Shown here piece after piece: positions 25,131 to 35,200 of a stretch of DNA of 64,000 nt. Source of the stretch: Micromonospora alfalfae (lineage in GTDB: Bacteria; Actinomycetota; Actinomycetes; Mycobacteriales; Micromonosporaceae). The notes beneath the pieces are model-generated. The model saw nothing but the letters and a program-made list of their open reading frames with translations. It did no database searches and was not told the DNA's origin. Every line of letters starts with the position of its first letter. The stretch's first letter is position 1. The translations under genes and the position numbers were made by a program. The stretch lies in the NCBI RefSeq assembly GCF_022230925.1, contig NZ_JAKKFH010000024.1:53704-117703 (forward strand), read 5' to 3'.

Positions 25131-26081
25131 TCAGTTGATGAGAACGATCCTTCCAGGTGCGTGGTGCGCCTCGCTCAACTCGTGTGCGGCCGCAGCCCCG
25201 GTCAGCGGGAACGTGGCCGCGACGGGAATGTGCAGCCGACCGGATTTGGCAAGGCGCACCGCGATGTCCAGGCCGTGTACCGCGAGCACATCGGCACCGG
25301 ACCCCACTGCCTTGCCAGTCCGATCCGCAGGTGCGCCGTGCGACAGGTGGACCTTGTGGGCGGCGGCCGCGAAGTCGGCGATCGTCACCACGCGTGCCGT
25401 ATCTCCGGCGATGGCAATCAGGTCGGGCAGTGCTCCTCCGGCGCAGTCGAAGACTGCGTCGACCCCGTCCGGCGCCAGCCGGCGGATGCGGTCGGGCAAC
25501 CCGGGGCCGTACGTCGTCGGCACCGTGCCGAGTGAACGCAGGAATTCATGATTGCGCTCACTCGCCGTGCCGATGACGATGGCGCCACGGGCGGCTGCCA
25601 CCTGGACAGCGACACTGCCGACCGCGCCGGCCGCGCCGTTCACCAGCACGGTGTGCCCCGCTGTGACCCCGAGCCGATCAAGAACGCGGGTGGCCGTCTC
25701 GACGCTGCCGGCAGCGCCGCCCGCCTCCTCCCAACTCCAGGCGACGGGCTTAGCGGCCCACGCGCTCAGCACCACGTGGTCGGCGTTGGCGCCACGCGTC
25801 GTCGGCGAGGCCATGCCGAACACCTGATCGCCGACGGTGACGCCGGTAACGCCCTCACCAACCTCGTCAACCACCCCAGCCGCCTCGAAGCCGGTCCGGT
25901 ACGGGAACGTCACGGGCACCATGTCGGCCAGCTTGCCGGCGCGAATCAGCACCTCCCCTGTCGAGACCCCGGACGCCCGGACAGCGATACGGACCTCACT
26001 CGGCCCTGCGTGCGGGGCCACCACCTCGACGACGTGCACAACGTTGGGTGGCCCGAACTGGGCAAATACGACAGCTCTCAT
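25131..26081 (-). CDS. MDR-family NADPH oxidoreductase
   Basis: 316 residues. The N-terminus MRAVVFAQFGPPNVVHV, the segment PYRTGFEAAGVVDEVGEGVTG, and the nucleotide site VLVNGAAGAVGSVAVQVA are those of zinc-less quinone/enone reductases of the MDR superfamily. It resembles the enzyme at 19527 in fold but not in detail. The start ATG 26081 leaves 40 bases to the divergent TetR start at 26122. A regulator-target pair is the likely reading. Confidence 0.88.
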   Translation of the reverse strand: MRAVVFAQFGPPNVVHVVEVVAPHAGPSEVRIAVRASGVSTGEVLIRAGKLADMVPVTFPYRTGFEAAGVVDEVGEGVTGVTVGDQVFGMASPTTRGANADHVVLSAWAAKPVAWSWEEAGGAAGSVETATRVLDRLGVTAGHTVLVNGAAGAVGSVAVQVAAARGAIVIGTASERNHEFLRSLGTVPTTYGPGLPDRIRRLAPDGVDAVFDCAGGALPDLIAIAGDTARVVTIADFAAAAHKVHLSHGAPADRTGKAVGSGADVLAVHGLDIAVRLAKSGRLHIPVAATFPLTGAAAAHELSEAHHAPGRIVLIN

Positions 26082-26087
26082 GGGCCG

Positions 26088-26114
26088 AACCGTAACGGAG
26101 CACCCCGTCCGGTT
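26088..26114. promoter_or_regulatory. Imperfect palindrome between the divergent starts (TetR operator candidate)
   Basis: AACCGTAACGG (26088-26098) faces CCCGTCCGGTT (26104-26114), complementary at most positions, in the 40 bases between the oxidoreductase start (26081) and the TetR-type regulator start (26122). TetR proteins usually bind such sites over their own promoter, so it is a good operator candidate. Confidence 0.4.
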
Positions 26115-26121
26115 AGCTAAA

Positions 26122-26754
26122 GTGAGACCGGTGACGGTCGAAGTGAGACAAGCCCAGCGGTCGGATGCGCGCGACAACCGGGAGCGCATTCTGGCCGTCG
26201 CTCGCCTGGCGTTCGCGACCAACGGGCTCGACGTGCCGATCCGGGAGATCGCACGGCGGGCACAGGTGGGCGCCGCCACTATCTACCGGCACTTCCCCAC
26301 CAAGGACGCGCTGCTCGCCGACGCATTCGCCGAGCAGATGACCGTGTGTTCGGCGATCGTCGAGGAGGGCCTCGCTCAACCCGATGCCTGGCTGGGTTTC
26401 CGCCTGGTGGTGGAGAAGCTCATGGAGACGCACGCCCACGATCGAGGCTTCGCCCGCGCCTTCATCAGTCAGCTTCCCCAGGAAGCCGGCTTCGCCGCCG
26501 ATCGCACCCGAACACTGCGCATGCTGGCCGAACTCGTCGACCGGGCGCGAGCGACAGGAGAACTTCGGGACGACTTTGTCCTGGAGGACCTGATCCTGGC
26601 GCTGATGGCCAACGAAGGCATCCGAGCCGAGTCAACCGCCAGCCGCCTGGCGGCCGCCCGCCGTTTCGCGGCATTCATGATCCAGTCATTCCAGACAAGT
26701 CCGGCGCGGACGCCACTGCCACCAGCCGTTCGCCTACCGCTCTCGACACCCTGA
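26122..26754 (+). CDS. TetR/AcrR family transcriptional regulator
   Basis: 210 residues. The N-terminal helix-turn-helix is intact (RILAVARLAFATNGLDVPIREIA, then VGAATIYRHFPTKDALLADAF). The C-terminal ligand domain has a TetR-like helical pattern with MLAELVDRARATGELRDDF. Ligand-induced release from DNA is the usual mode of action. GTG 26122 is used; GTG 26131 and 26143 also fit. Its divergent neighbour (an MDR oxidoreductase) is the natural target. Confidence 0.9.
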   Translation: MRPVTVEVRQAQRSDARDNRERILAVARLAFATNGLDVPIREIARRAQVGAATIYRHFPTKDALLADAFAEQMTVCSAIVEEGLAQPDAWLGFRLVVEKLMETHAHDRGFARAFISQLPQEAGFAADRTRTLRMLAELVDRARATGELRDDFVLEDLILALMANEGIRAESTASRLAAARRFAAFMIQSFQTSPARTPLPPAVRLPLSTP

Positions 26755-26781
26755 GTCCCGTGAAGCGGAGTAACCGCCTGG

Positions 26782-27099
26782 CTACGCGGCTACGATCTCG
26801 ACGGCACCGCGGGAGATCTTGACGTCGAACTCCATACCGGTGCCCTTGGAAAGCTTGACGAGCGTCGCGATCGACGGCGGCTGGTCGCCTGATTCCAGTC
26901 GCGCGATGACTGATTGGGTCATCCCCACCTTGCGGGCGAGCGCGGTCTGGGTCAGCTGGTTTTGGGTGCGGTACCCCACGATACGAAGCGCGACCTCGCG
27001 CGCGAACGCTGTCCGATCCCACTCTGCGCGGAACACCGGGTCCTGACGGCTGGCATCGCCGATGACCTGCTGCGAGGTCTTGAGCTCGGAACGTTTCAT
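26782..27099 (-). CDS. HigA-like antitoxin (XRE family)
   Basis: 105 residues with an XRE helix-turn-helix (RTQNQLTQTALARKVGMTQSVIARLESG) followed by PSIATLVKLSKGTGMEFDVKI. It would bind the toxin and autorepress the operon. The ATG overlaps the toxin stop by one base. Toxin-first order is the HigBA arrangement. Ends close to the convergent TetR gene. Confidence 0.85.
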   Translation of the reverse strand: MKRSELKTSQQVIGDASRQDPVFRAEWDRTAFAREVALRIVGYRTQNQLTQTALARKVGMTQSVIARLESGDQPPSIATLVKLSKGTGMEFDVKISRGAVEIVAA

Positions 27100-27515
27100 C
27101 ACTCCACCTCCACGTCCTTGATCCTTCGCTCTGCGGCTGCGACGGCCCGGGCGAAGTTCCGCTGACTGACGCTGGCTTCTGGACCGACAGCGCCGACCAC
27201 GAACGCGCCAACAACCTGGGTATAGAAGACGCGCCACCGGCTACGTCCGCCACGTGGGCGCAGCTCACGCAGGTTGTCGGCGGTTCGGATCTTGCTGGAG
27301 TGCGGGTAGCCCAGGTTGGGGCCGAGGCTCTCCAGCTTTTCGACGGCGTGTCCGATTGCCGCCTGTTCGATCGCGGCTATGGCTCGCAGCTCGGTTACGG
27401 CCTCCGGGTGAAAGAAGACTGGCCAGAGCCGACTATAGCAAGATTGCGATAAAGCTGCCGGGGAGTCTCCGGCAGCCGGGCGGCAATCGGGAACCGGCTC
27501 ATCAGCGGCGGCCAC
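27099..27515 (-). CDS. HigB/RelE-like toxin (Gp49-like family)
   Basis: 138 residues. The C-terminal part (SSKIRTADNLRELRPRGGRSRWRVFYTQVVG, then RNFARAVAAAERRIKDVE) matches the phage Gp49-like RelE-fold toxins, which cut ribosome-bound mRNA. The recognisable domain starts at LWPVFFHPEAV (codon about 30), where no ATG/GTG/TTG exists; the only start in frame is GTG 27515, which overlaps the DUF4192 gene by 14 bases. The first 29 residues are unlike the family, so the N-terminus is uncertain. It forms a type II pair with the HTH gene that follows. Confidence 0.75.
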   Translation of the reverse strand: MAAADEPVPDCRPAAGDSPAALSQSCYSRLWPVFFHPEAVTELRAIAAIEQAAIGHAVEKLESLGPNLGYPHSSKIRTADNLRELRPRGGRSRWRVFYTQVVGAFVVGAVGPEASVSQRNFARAVAAAERRIKDVEVE

Positions 27516-28545
27516 GTCGGCTCCGTTTGCGGGGCCGGATGACGCCGGGCATCCCGACCGACGGCCAGCCGTCCAACTCGGCCGGGGGCACGCCCCGCCG
27601 GAGCAGGTCGTCCAGCAGCAGCGCGAGCGAATAGTCGGGGTGCAGGCTCAGCGTGCGTTCGAGCGCGACCGCCGCCAACGCGCCCTGTCCGGCGCGCCAC
27701 GCGGCGAACGCCAGCAGCGCACCCGGCGCTGCGGCAACCTCCGGCTCGGCGCGGCGCAGCACGTCGGTCCAGAGGGCGATGTCCCGGTCCCGGCCGTCGG
27801 TGCGTTCCCAGGCGTGATCGCGGACCGGCAGGTGGGTCATCAGCAGGCTCAACCAGGCCACCTCGTCGTCGTCGAGCCGCTCACCACGCCGCTGGCGGCG
27901 CTGGGCCTCGCGGACCGCCGCCACCCCGGCGGCGCGCAACGCCCGCGCCCCGAGCAGGTCACTCTCCGGCGCCTGCTCGATCAGCTCGGCCAGTCTCGAC
28001 TCGGCGCGGGCGGTGGCCGCCCGGGACGCCTCCCGGGCCGGCCCGTCCACCGGTGCCACCTGCCCCACCAGGGCAGCCCGGTCGGGGAGTGCGACCTGAC
28101 CGGCGAAGACCGCCGAGGCGGTCACCCGGTTGACGCTCGGGTCGTAGCGGCGGCCCTCGGGCGGGCAGCAGTCGGGCTCGGTGCAGAGGTAGGACCACCA
28201 GCGGCCGTCGGTCACCCGAAGCGCGTCGAGCACGTGCAGCCCGAAGTCGTACAGCGCGTCGCGCACCGCGTCCACGGCCGGAGTGACCCGCTCCGGTTGC
28301 CCGTAGCCCACAACGGTGGCGGCCTCCGCGCCCTGCCGGCGGATCACACCGGCCAGGTGCCCCGCCAGCCCGCCCAGCTCGGTCGGCTCGGGCAGGTCCG
28401 CGCGGGCGGCGAAGACGATCTGTCGGCCGACCAGCGCCACGGCGACCACGCTGTCGGTGGGATGAAAGCCGAGCAGGTACGGCACAGCGGCGATCAGGTC
28501 GGCGGGTGAGCGGACGGCGAGCTGAGGGCGTTCGGTCGAGGTCAT
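27502..28545 (-). CDS. DUF4192 domain-containing protein
   Basis: 347 residues. The opening AVRSPADLIAAVPYLLGFHPTDSVVAVAL is the DUF4192 signature, common in actinobacteria and without a known activity. A tail of repeated alanine-rich helices with tetratricopeptide-like spacing (ALLAFAAWRAGQGALAAVALERTL) follows, and the last residues are very basic (RPRKRSRRGRR). The 3' end overlaps the toxin gene by 14 bases, so the two could be co-transcribed. Confidence 0.82.
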   Translation of the reverse strand: MTSTERPQLAVRSPADLIAAVPYLLGFHPTDSVVAVALVGRQIVFAARADLPEPTELGGLAGHLAGVIRRQGAEAATVVGYGQPERVTPAVDAVRDALYDFGLHVLDALRVTDGRWWSYLCTEPDCCPPEGRRYDPSVNRVTASAVFAGQVALPDRAALVGQVAPVDGPAREASRAATARAESRLAELIEQAPESDLLGARALRAAGVAAVREAQRRQRRGERLDDDEVAWLSLLMTHLPVRDHAWERTDGRDRDIALWTDVLRRAEPEVAAAPGALLAFAAWRAGQGALAAVALERTLSLHPDYSLALLLDDLLRRGVPPAELDGWPSVGMPGVIRPRKRSRRGRR

Positions 28546-28584
28546 GTCGGAAGCCTGCGGCGGGCGTACCGGGCCCGGCCACCC

Positions 28585-28612
28585 CTGTGGATGACACGCG
28601 GCTTATCCACAG
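28585..28612. promoter_or_regulatory. Inverted repeat with a perfect DnaA box
   Basis: CTGTGGAT (28585-28592) and ATCCACAG (28605-28612) are complementary arms. The right arm forms TTATCCACA (28603-28611), identical to the classic DnaA box, and the left arm gives TGTGGATGA, one base away in reverse orientation. It sits between divergent genes (starts 28545 and 28719). Confidence 0.6.
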
Positions 28613-28718
28613 TTACTGAACGTGTTTACCCTGCTCAAGCCACACCTACGGGTGCGGAAAGAGCGCCGATGTCGTCGGGCGACACCTGGCTGTCGTAAGG
28701 AGCGGTTACCGTGCGCTG

Positions 28719-29633
28719 ATGGACCTGGCGTACCTGCGCGCGCATCCGGCACACCTCCCGACCTTCCGGACCCATCAGCGGCTCCGAGAGACGCCGGTCG
28801 CCGGTGGAAACATCTGCGCGGCCGCCCGGCTCACTCTCGACGACGGCCACTCCGTCTTCGCCAAATCCTGGCCTGAAGACGCCGACCGACCGCCGCCGGA
28901 GGGATTCTTCGCCGCCGAGGCTGCCGGCCTGCGCTGGCTGCGGGAGGCGGGCGCTGTCGGCGTACCCGAGGTGATCGTGGTGTTGCCGGAGTTGCTGGCG
29001 CTCGACTGGGTGGAGCCCGGCGAACCGACGCCGGAGGCCGCGGAGCGCTTCGGCCGGGAGTTGGCCGGGCTGCACCGGGCGGGAGCAACCGCCTTCGGTG
29101 CCAGCTGGCCCGGGTTCATCGGCTCGCTCCCACAGGACAACACCCCCACCGGCGGGCGCTGGTCGACCTGGTTCGCCGAGCGACGCCTCGCCCCCTACCT
29201 GCGACGCTCGGTCGACGGTGGCGCGCTGACCAGCGTCGATGCCGCTCTGGTCGAGCAGGTCATCGGTCGGCTGGACGGGCTCGGCGGCGACGAGCCGCCC
29301 GCGCGCATCCACGGCGACCTGTGGCCGGGCAACGTGCTGTGGGGGGCCGACGACCGGGCCTGGCTCGTCGACCCGGCAGCGCACGGCGGGCACCGGGAGA
29401 CGGATCTCGCCCAGCTCGCCCTCTTCGGCGGCATCCCACACCTGGATCGGGTGCTGGCCGCCTATCAGGAGAGTTGGCCACTACCTGACGGTTGGCGTGA
29501 CCGGGTGCCGGTGCATCAACTGCATCTGCTGCTCGTGCACACGGCACTCTTCGGCGTCAGCTTCCGAGATGTGGTCGTCCAGACCGCCCGTGGCGTCCTG
29601 AGCCGGGCCGAGCGCGCTACGGTCGACAGGTGA
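28719..29633 (+). CDS. Fructosamine kinase family protein
   Basis: 304 residues of the fructosamine-3-kinase/APH-like fold. Key parts are GGNICAAARLTLDDGHSVFAKSW near the ATP-binding lysine, EAAGLRWLREAGAVGVPEV, the catalytic HGDLWPGNVLWG, and the metal-binding DPAAHGGHRETDLA. It phosphorylates fructosamines or ribulosamines on glycated proteins or small amines, so repairing glycation. ATG 28719 is used. It overlaps the moaA start by 4 bases, though the two functions look unrelated. Confidence 0.88.
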   Translation: MDLAYLRAHPAHLPTFRTHQRLRETPVAGGNICAAARLTLDDGHSVFAKSWPEDADRPPPEGFFAAEAAGLRWLREAGAVGVPEVIVVLPELLALDWVEPGEPTPEAAERFGRELAGLHRAGATAFGASWPGFIGSLPQDNTPTGGRWSTWFAERRLAPYLRRSVDGGALTSVDAALVEQVIGRLDGLGGDEPPARIHGDLWPGNVLWGADDRAWLVDPAAHGGHRETDLAQLALFGGIPHLDRVLAAYQESWPLPDGWRDRVPVHQLHLLLVHTALFGVSFRDVVVQTARGVLSRAERATVDR

Positions 29634-30643
29634 GCGCCGCCCCGGGGACCGACGGCGTCCTCGTCGACCGGTACGGCCGTGTCGCCCGGGACCTGCGCGT
29701 GTCCCTCACCGACAAGTGCAACCTGCGCTGCACCTACTGCATGCCGGCGGAAGGTCTCCCCTGGCTGGCTGGCCCCGAGTTGCTGACCGACGAGGAGATC
29801 GTCCGGCTGGTCCGGGTGGCCGTCGAGCTGCTCGGCGTGACCGAGGTGCGGTTCACCGGTGGTGAGCCGCTGATCCGAGCCGGGCTGGTCGACATCGTGA
29901 CGGCGGTCGCCGCCCTCGAACCCCGCCCCCGGGTCTCGCTGACCACCAACGGCATCGGCCTGGACCGGCTGGCCCCGGCGTTGCGGGCGGCCGGCCTGGA
30001 CCGGGTGAACGTTTCACTGGACACCCTGGACCCGGACCGGTTCACCACGCTCACCCGCCGCCCCCGTCTCGACGCGGTGCTGGCCGGGCTCGCCGGGGCG
30101 GCGGCCGCCGGGCTCAGCCCTGTGAAGATCAACTCGGTGTTGATGCGTGGTGTCAACGAGGATGAGGCGCCGGCGCTGCTCCGCTTCGCCCTCGATCACG
30201 ACTACCAGCTACGGATCATCGAGCAGATGCCGTTGGACGCCCAACACGGTTGGGCCCGCGACACCATGGTCACCGCCGAGGAGATCCTGGCGTCGCTGCG
30301 TACCGTCTTCGATCTGAGCCCCGACCCGACCGAGCGCGGCGCGGCACCGGCGGAGACCTGGCTGGTCGACGGAGGCCCCGCCCGGGTCGGCGTGATCGCC
30401 AGCGTCACCCGCCCCTTCTGCGGGGACTGCGACCGCACCCGACTGACCGCCGACGGTCAGGTCCGCGCCTGCCTCTTCGCCACCGAAGAGTCGGATCTGC
30501 GCGCCGCGCTGCGCACCGGTGCGGACGACGACGAGTTGGCCCGGCGCTGGCGTACCGCGATGTGGGGCAAGCGCGCTGGGCACGGCATCGACGACCCCAC
30601 CTTCCTCCAGCCGACCCGCCCGATGTCCGCGATCGGAGGCTGA
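29630..30643 (+). CDS. moaA: GTP 3',8-cyclase MoaA
   Basis: 337 residues, GTG start overlapping the previous stop by 4 bases (GTGA). It is a radical-SAM enzyme that turns GTP into (8S)-3',8-cyclo-7,8-dihydro-GTP, the first step of molybdenum cofactor synthesis. The N-terminal cluster motif is CNLRCTYC (CxxxCxxC), and FTGGEPLI is a SAM-binding element. The second cluster uses three cysteines in FCGDCDRTRLTADGQVRACLF. The C-terminal GG, needed for activity, is present (MSAIGG). Followed immediately by a MoaD-like gene. Confidence 0.96.
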   Translation: MSAAPGTDGVLVDRYGRVARDLRVSLTDKCNLRCTYCMPAEGLPWLAGPELLTDEEIVRLVRVAVELLGVTEVRFTGGEPLIRAGLVDIVTAVAALEPRPRVSLTTNGIGLDRLAPALRAAGLDRVNVSLDTLDPDRFTTLTRRPRLDAVLAGLAGAAAAGLSPVKINSVLMRGVNEDEAPALLRFALDHDYQLRIIEQMPLDAQHGWARDTMVTAEEILASLRTVFDLSPDPTERGAAPAETWLVDGGPARVGVIASVTRPFCGDCDRTRLTADGQVRACLFATEESDLRAALRTGADDDELARRWRTAMWGKRAGHGIDDPTFLQPTRPMSAIGG

Positions 30644-30645
30644 GC

Positions 30646-30900
30646 GTGGAGGGGCCACCGCTGACCATCCGCTACTTCGCAGGTGCCCGCGCCGCCGCCG
30701 GCCGCGCCGAGGAGGCCATCCCCACCGGGCCGTCTCTGGACGACCTCGCGGCCGAGCTGACCCAGCGCCACGGCGACCGGCTCGCCGGGGTGCTGCGGGT
30801 GGCGAGTTTCCTCGTGAACGGCGTCACCTGTCATGATCGTCAGGCACCCCTACCGGCCGGGGCCACGATCGATGTCCTGCCCCCGTTCGCGGGCGGCTGA
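30646..30900 (+). CDS. moaD: MoaD/ThiS-family sulfur carrier protein
   Basis: 84 residues from GTG 30646, two bases after the moaA stop. The small ubiquitin-like fold (LTIRYFAGARAAAGRAEE and VASFLVNGVTCH) ends in PPFAGG, the C-terminal diglycine that is adenylated and thiocarboxylated. As the small subunit of molybdopterin synthase it passes sulfur to cyclic pyranopterin monophosphate with MoaE (at 43297). Position after moaA supports MoaD over ThiS. Confidence 0.9.
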   Translation: MEGPPLTIRYFAGARAAAGRAEEAIPTGPSLDDLAAELTQRHGDRLAGVLRVASFLVNGVTCHDRQAPLPAGATIDVLPPFAGG

Positions 30901-30914
30901 GGGAGGCACGACAC

Positions 30915-32162
30915 ATGATGGCGGTTCTGGGGTTCGTGGCTGTCCTGGCGCTGGTCACCGGCCTCATCCACCTCTACCTGTGGAAGCGGCTCGTTCGGGA
31001 CACCACCACGCCGGGCCGTTGGCGACGGATCGGCGGGATCGCCGCCCTGGTGCTGGCCCTGCTCGTGCCGGTCACCCTCGCCGGAACGCAGGCCGGGCTC
31101 TACTGGCTCGCCTGGCCGGGCTACCTGTGGCTCGCGCTGATGTTCTACCTGCTCGTCGTACTGGTCGTGCTGGAAGTCCCAATGCTTGTCGCCCGGCTGG
31201 TGCTGCGTCGCCGGGTGGTCGCCGCGGAGCCCACCGCCGCCGCGCCGGAGCCGGTGCTGGTCGGTGCCGCCGGGCCGACCGAGCCACCGGCAGCCGGCGC
31301 CGTCGCGGCACCGGACCACGACCCGTCCCGTCGGTTGCTGCTGGCCCGTGGGGCGGCCATCTTCGCCGGCCTCACCGCCACCGGCACCGTGGGGTACGGC
31401 GTTCGTACCGCGCTCGGCCCGCCCCACCTCGACCGGGTGCGGATCCCCCTCGCCAAACTCCCCCGCAGCATGGACGGCCTGCGCATCGCCACCGTCTCCG
31501 ACATCCACCTCGGCCCGCTGCGCGGACGGGCACACACCGAGCGGATCGTCGCCGCGATCAACCGGCTCGACGCGGACATCGTCGCGGTCGTCGGTGACCT
31601 GGTCGACGGCTCGGTGGCCGAACTCGGCTCGGCCGCCGCGCCGCTGCGCGACCTCCGCTCCCGCTACGGCAGCTTCTTCGTCACCGGCAACCACGAGTAC
31701 TACTCCGGCGTGGAGGAGTGGGTCCAGGAGGTCGACCGGCTCGGTCTGCGGGTCCTGCAGAACCGGCGGCAGGAGATCCAGGCCCGTGGCGGTGTGCTCG
31801 ACCTGGCCGGCGTGAACGACCTGGACGCGACCGGCGGCAGCGGCCTCGCCGCCGGGCCGGACTTCGCCGCCGCCCTGGGTGACCGCGACCCGAGCCGACC
31901 CGTGGTCCTGCTCGCACACCAGCCGCTGGCTGCCAAGGAGGCCGCCCGCTACGGTGTCGACCTGCAACTGTCCGGGCACACCCACGGCGGGCAGATGGTG
32001 CCGTTCAACCTGGCCGTCGGGCTGGAGCAGCCGGTGGTCAGCGGGCTCGGCGAGGTCGACGGCACCAAGGTCTACGTGACCAACGGCGCCGGTTTCTGGG
32101 GGCCGCCGGTCCGGGTCGGCGCGGAGCCGCAGATCAGTCTGGTCGAGCTGCGCTCGGCATAG
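30915..32162 (+). CDS. Membrane-anchored metallophosphoesterase
   Basis: 415 residues. The N-terminal third has several hydrophobic segments (VLGFVAVLALVTGLIHLYLW, GIAALVLALLVPVTLAG and WLALMFYLLVVLVVLEVPML) and a further one before the catalytic part. The catalytic domain has the calcineurin-type motifs DIHLGP, GDLVDG, GNHEY, HQPL and SGHTHGGQ, which bind two metal ions. Its substrate is a phosphodiester or phosphomonoester, possibly extracytoplasmic. It starts 14 bases after the moaD-like gene but looks functionally unrelated. Confidence 0.9.
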   Translation: MMAVLGFVAVLALVTGLIHLYLWKRLVRDTTTPGRWRRIGGIAALVLALLVPVTLAGTQAGLYWLAWPGYLWLALMFYLLVVLVVLEVPMLVARLVLRRRVVAAEPTAAAPEPVLVGAAGPTEPPAAGAVAAPDHDPSRRLLLARGAAIFAGLTATGTVGYGVRTALGPPHLDRVRIPLAKLPRSMDGLRIATVSDIHLGPLRGRAHTERIVAAINRLDADIVAVVGDLVDGSVAELGSAAAPLRDLRSRYGSFFVTGNHEYYSGVEEWVQEVDRLGLRVLQNRRQEIQARGGVLDLAGVNDLDATGGSGLAAGPDFAAALGDRDPSRPVVLLAHQPLAAKEAARYGVDLQLSGHTHGGQMVPFNLAVGLEQPVVSGLGEVDGTKVYVTNGAGFWGPPVRVGAEPQISLVELRSA

Positions 32163-32223
32163 CGGAGGTCACGTACGCGCGTGGCGGCCGGTGGCCGGCG
32201 CGGCGGGCGTGACAGGATGCGGC

Positions 32224-35200
32224 GTGCCCCCGTTCAGCGCCGTACCCCCCGGTGGCCTACCGCCATTCGTCGCGGACCTGCACATCCACTCGAAGTACTC
32301 GCGCGCGTGCAGCCGTGACCTCACCCTGCCGAACCTCGCGTGGTGGGCCCGGCGTAAGGGCATCGGCCTGCTCGGCACCGGCGACTTCACCCACCCCGCC
32401 TGGTACGACCACCTGCGGGAGACGCTGCGCCCGGCCGAACCGGGGCTCTACCGGCTCGACCCGGAGGCGGAACGGGACGTCGCCCGTCGGCTGCCACCCC
32501 GACTCGCGCAGACCGCGGAGGCGGACCCGGTCCGTTTCATGCTGAGCGTGGAGATCTCCACCATCTACAAGCGGGACGACCGGACCCGCAAGGTGCACCA
32601 CCTGATCTACCTGCCGGATCTGGACGCGGTGGCCCGGTTCAACACCGCGCTCGGCCGGATCGGCAACCTCGGCTCCGACGGCCGGCCGATCCTCGGACTG
32701 GACTCCCGGGACCTGCTGGAGATCACCCTGGAGGCCAGCCCGGACGGCTATCTGGTGCCGGCACACATCTGGACTCCCTGGTTCTCCGCGCTGGGTTCGA
32801 AGTCCGGCTTCGACGCGATCGCCGACTGCTACGCCGACCTCGCCGAGCACATCTTCGCCGTGGAGACCGGGCTCTCCTCCGACCCCGCCATGAACTGGCG
32901 GGTCGGCAGCCTGGACGGCTACCAACTGGTGTCCAACTCGGACGCGCACTCGCCGCCGGCGCTCGGCCGGGAGGCGACAGTGTTGACCGCCGAACGGGAC
33001 TACTTCGCCGTTCGGGAGGCGCTGCGGACCGGTGACGGCCTGGCCGGCACCATCGAGTTCTTCCCGGAGGAGGGCAAGTACCACGCGGACGGGCACCGGC
33101 TGTGTGGGGTCAACTGGTCTCCGGAGCGCACCCGTGCCGCGGGCGGTCGCTGCCCCGAGTGCGGCAAGCCACTCACCGTGGGTGTCCTCAGCCGGATCGA
33201 GGAGTTGGCCGACCGCCCGGACGGGCACCGTCCGGCGCACGCCCGGGACGTCACCCACCTGGTGCCGCTGGCCGAGATCCTCGGCGAGATCAACAAGGTG
33301 GGTGCCCGGTCGAAGAAGGTCGAGGGTCGCCTCAACGAGCTGCTGGCCGCGCTCGGCCCCGAGCTGGAGATCCTGACCACGACCCCGCTGAGCGACATCG
33401 CGCAGACCGGTGGTGAGCTGCTCGCCGAGGGCATCGGACGGCTGCGGCGCGGCGACGTCCGCCGGGTGCCCGGTTACGACGGCGAGTACGGCGTGATCAC
33501 GCTCTTCGACCCGGCCGAGCTGGGCGCGCAGGAGACGCTGTTCGACGTACCGGTGCCGGCGCAGCGACGACCCGCGGAGCCGGCTCCCCGGGTCCCGGCC
33601 AAGCGTCCGGCGGCGGCCAAGGCGGAGCCGAAGCGGAAGCCGGTCCCGGCGCCCGCGCCGCCGATCGCATCACCGCCGTCTCCGCACGAGCCGTTCGAGC
33701 CGATGCTCTCCGGCATGGAGGAGGTCGGCACCGGCCTGCTGGACCGACTGGACGCCATGCAGCGGGTGGCCGCCTCCGCACCTGGCGGTCCGCTGCTCAT
33801 CGTGGCCGGTCCGGGCACCGGCAAGACCAGGACGCTCACCCACCGGATCGCGTACCTCTGCGCGGAGCTGAACGTCTTCCCCGAGCGCTGCCTCGCGATC
33901 ACGTTCACCCGTCGGGCCGCCGAGGAGCTGCGGCACCGCCTCGACGGCCTGCTCGGCCCGGTCGCTGAGGACGTCACGGTGGGGACGTTCCACGCGTTGG
34001 GGTTGACCATCCTGCGGGAGAACGTCGGCGCGGCGGGTCTCCCGGCCGACTTCCGGATCGCCGACGACGCCGAGCGGACGGCAGCACGCACCGAGGCCGG
34101 CGACGACAGCGCCGCGTACGTGTCGCTGCTGCGCAAGCAGGACCTGGTCGACCTTGACGAACTGGTGACCCTGCCCGTGGAGCTGCTGCGGGCCGATCGG
34201 AAGTTGGTCGAACGGTACCGGGACCGCTGGCAGTGGATCTTCGTCGACGAGTACCAGGACGTCGACGAGGTGCAGTACGAGCTGCTGCGGCTGCTCAGCC
34301 CCGCCGACGGCAACCTCTGCGCGATCGGCGACCCGGACCAGGCCATCTACTCGTTCCGGGGTGCCGACGTCGGCTACTTCCTGCGCTTCTCCGAGGACTT
34401 CACCGACGCCCGACTGGTCCGGCTCAACCGCAACTACCGCTCTTCGGCGCCGATCCTGGCCGCCGCCGCGCAGGCCATCGCGCCGTCCACGCTGGTCCGG
34501 GGCCGGCGACTGGACCCGGCCCGACTCGACCCGGAAGCTCCGCTGGTCGGGCGCTACCCGGCGGCGTCAGTGGCCGAGGAGGCCGACTTCGTGGTGCGTA
34601 CCGTCGACGACCTGGTCGGCGGGTTGTCGCACCGTTCGCTGGACTCGGGCCGCATCGACGGCCGGTCCACCTCGCTGTCGTTCTCCGACATCGCGGTGCT
34701 GTACCGCACCGACGCGCAGGCCGCCCCGATCGTGGACGCCCTGACCCGGGCGAACATCCCCGTGCAGAAGCGTTCCCACGACCGGCTGCGGGACCGGCCC
34801 GGGGTCGCCGCCATCGCCCGCGAGCTACGGCACGCCGACGGTGTGGCCGGCTCACTTGCCGCCCGGGTGCGGCTGGCCGGTCAGGTGGTCGCGGAGCGGT
34901 TCGCCGTACCCACCCTGGACGGCGGCGGCAGCGTTGTCCGTCCCGAGGACGTCCGCTCGGCCGTGGACCTGCTGACCCCGCTGGCCCGACGCTGCGGTGA
35001 CGACCTGGAGGCCTTCCTGTCGCAGTTGGCCACCGGCGCGGAGGTGGACGCGCTCGACCCGCGGGCCGAGGCGGTCACGCTGCTCACCCTGCACGCCGCG
35101 AAGGGCCTGGAGTTCCCGGTGGTCTTCCTGGTCGGTGTCGAGGACGGCCTGTTGCCGTTGCGCTGGCCGGGCTCGACGCCCGACGAGGACGCCGTCGCCG

